A DNA stretch of 6,273 nt from an uncultured Ruminococcus sp. (lineage in GTDB: Bacteria > Bacillota > Clostridia > Oscillospirales > CAG-382). Positions 4,962-6,273 of this stretch are shown in pieces. Both the position numbers and the translations under genes were made by a program. How positions within the stretch are numbered: the first letter of the stretch is position 1; every line of letters begins with the position of its first letter. Location: positions 1 to 6,273 of the forward strand of contig CACZRJ010000221.1 of NCBI GenBank assembly GCA_902783535.1, given 5' to 3'. The notes under the pieces are model-generated. The model did not search any database. It had not been told where the DNA came from and saw nothing but the letters and a program-made list of their open reading frames with translations.

Positions 4962-6273
4962 ATGGCAGGCTACCAGAAACTGGAAGTTCTGATCCGCGAG
5001 GAGCTGGACGAGCTGGAGGAGGAAGGCAGGGAGATCGACCGCGCGGAGTGCGAAAAGCGCATTTCGGACTGCGGAGGCGACAGGGAAAAACTGTCTTCGC
5101 TCTACGACGAGCTCATGAAACTGCCCTGCCGGAAGGACTATCCGTACGTCGAGCCGAGCGGCTGGGAGGAAATAAAAGCGGAGGCGTCCTTCGCTGAGGA
5201 CGGCCCGGCTGCGCCGGTCGACAGGACCTACTACAGAGGCGCGTGGCTCGGCAGATGCGCCGGGTGCGCGCTCGGGCAGCCGGTGGAGCTGTGGGACGCG
5301 AAAGGCATCCGGGACTGGTACGAAGGCGCCGGGAAATATCCGATCGACGGCTACGTGCCGACGGTGTCCGGAGAAAGGCGCAACGAGGGTCCCGCGACGG
5401 ACGAAAAGATCTCCGGCATGCCGGAGGACGACGACATCCGGTTCACCGTGCTCGCCTTCAAGCTGGTCGAAAAGAAGGGGTACGACTTCGACTCGTATCT
5501 CGTCGGCGCGCACTGGATGTATTCCATCCCTTACCGCTCCGTCTGCACCGCGGAGAACCAGGCGTATCTCAACTTCGCGTCCGTCGACGCGTTCGGACCC
5601 TGGGGAAGACCGGACAACGCGATGGAGATCCTGAAGGAGGCGAAGGTCAGCGAATACCGCAACCCTTACCGGGAATGGATCGGCGCGCAGATCCGCGTCG
5701 ACGGCTACGCCTACTGCGCGGCCGGGCTGCCGGCCCGGGCGGCGGAGATGGCTTACGCCGACGCCTTCCTTTCGCATACGAAGAACGGCATCTATTCCGC
5801 GATGTTCTTTTCGGCGCTGATCGCGCAGGCCTTCACCGAAAAGGACGTCGGGAAATGCTTCGACAGGGCGATCTCCTTCGTCCCGAAGCGCTCCCGCTTT
5901 TACGAGACCGCGCTGAAGGCGAGAGAGATCGGGGAAAAAGCAAAAACCAGAGAGGAACTGGCGGACCGCGTGCTGAACGGGATGAAAGAGTACGGCGCCG
6001 TGCACGCGCTGAACAATTCCGCCGTATGCATCGCGAGCATCTTTTACGGGAAAGGCGATTTCGCGGAGACCGTCTGCACGGCGCTGACCTGCGGCATGGA
6101 CACCGACTGCAACTGCGCAACGGTCGGCTCGTTCGCCGGCGCGCTGGCCGGCGAGGACGGGATCCCGGAACGTTTTTCGAAACCCTTGCGCGACACCTTC
6201 TCCTCGGGGATCTCCGGATACGACCGCGCGTCCATCCGCGGGTTCGCCGACAGGTGCATGGAGCTGCGCGACA
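4962..6273 (+). CDS. ADP-ribosylglycohydrolase (DraG/ARH) family protein, 3' end cut
   Basis: The 437 codons present encode an all-helical DraG/ARH-family hydrolase, which typically uses two metal ions to cleave the N- or O-glycosidic bond of ADP-ribose. An N-terminal extension of about 85 residues (charged helices, starting LEVLIREELDELEEEG) precedes the core. Core motifs seen are GRCAGCALGQPVE (97-109), the acidic EDDD (155-158) as first metal motif, TAEN (196-199), NPYREWIG (234-241), ADAFLSH (266-272) with NGIY, and GMDTDCN (378-384) as the second metal motif. The frame is still open at the window edge, but the usual C-terminal features are already present, so little is missing. It has no signal peptide. 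It follows the rhamnosidase by 51 bases across a terminator-like hairpin. Many members of this subgroup sit beside sugar-degradation genes and have no proven substrate, so a role as a glycosidase acting on another N- or O-glycoside is possible. Confidence 0.9.
   Translation, partial: MAGYQKLEVLIREELDELEEEGREIDRAECEKRISDCGGDREKLSSLYDELMKLPCRKDYPYVEPSGWEEIKAEASFAEDGPAAPVDRTYYRGAWLGRCAGCALGQPVELWDAKGIRDWYEGAGKYPIDGYVPTVSGERRNEGPATDEKISGMPEDDDIRFTVLAFKLVEKKGYDFDSYLVGAHWMYSIPYRSVCTAENQAYLNFASVDAFGPWGRPDNAMEILKEAKVSEYRNPYREWIGAQIRVDGYAYCAAGLPARAAEMAYADAFLSHTKNGIYSAMFFSALIAQAFTEKDVGKCFDRAISFVPKRSRFYETALKAREIGEKAKTREELADRVLNGMKEYGAVHALNNSAVCIASIFYGKGDFAETVCTALTCGMDTDCNCATVGSFAGALAGEDGIPERFSKPLRDTFSSGISGYDRASIRGFADRCMELRD

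Noticed and set aside
4935..6005. A 356-codon open frame antisense to the DraG-family gene
   Set aside because: The sense strand encodes an intact DraG-family protein with both metal motifs and a strong ribosome site; the antisense frame has none of this.
1..6273. Mobile element, phage, toxin-antitoxin, CRISPR or defence genes
   Set aside because: All coding space is taken by the four metabolic or secreted-protein genes; no transposase, integrase, direct-repeat array or target-site duplication was seen.

Overview
The window looks like a chromosomal piece of a GC-rich Gram-positive gut- or rumen-type bacterium, most likely a Clostridia lineage (inference). The evidence is strong purine-rich Shine-Dalgarno sites, an AT-rich sigma-A-type promoter set in GC-rich DNA, a lipobox-anchored 5'-nucleotidase, and proteins that read like Oscillospiraceae/Christensenellales-type carbohydrate-metabolism genes. 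No RNA gene, CRISPR array, insertion sequence, integrase or phage gene could be recognised.

Layout. (1) Positions 1-185, minus strand: the first 61 codons of a secreted protein, cut by the window edge. (2) Positions 186-578: a divergent intergenic region. It holds a very good minus-strand promoter (TTGACA, 17-nt spacer, TATTAT), a leader with nested inverted repeats, A/T tracts behind the promoter, several short GC-rich palindromes and a weaker plus-strand promoter candidate. (3) Positions 579-2579, plus: a lipoprotein 5'-nucleotidase/metallophosphatase with a long acidic Ser/Glu/Asp/Gly/Pro linker. (4) Positions 2616-4910, plus: a leaderless GH78-type alpha-L-rhamnosidase with a strongly basic C-terminal tail. 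(5) Positions 4894-4919: a terminator-like hairpin whose loop contains the rhamnosidase stop codon. (6) Positions 4962-6273, plus: an ADP-ribosylglycohydrolase (DraG/MacroD-unrelated, all-helical) family protein, cut by the window end close to its natural C-terminus.

How they may work together. The three plus-strand genes are closely spaced (36 and 51 nt), share orientation and each has a strong ribosome site, so they probably form one transcription unit, with the hairpin possibly lowering expression of the third gene. The 5'-nucleotidase would act outside the membrane on nucleotides. The rhamnosidase and the DraG-family enzyme have no export signal and would act in the cytoplasm on imported glycosides or ADP-ribose-like substrates. 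A common theme is cleavage of glycosidic or phosphate bonds in scavenged sugar and nucleotide compounds, but the sequence does not prove a shared pathway. I see no convincing new defence or mobile system; the best leads are the DraG-family enzyme next to a rhamnosidase, the stop-codon-in-terminator arrangement, the basic tail, and the structured divergent promoter region.
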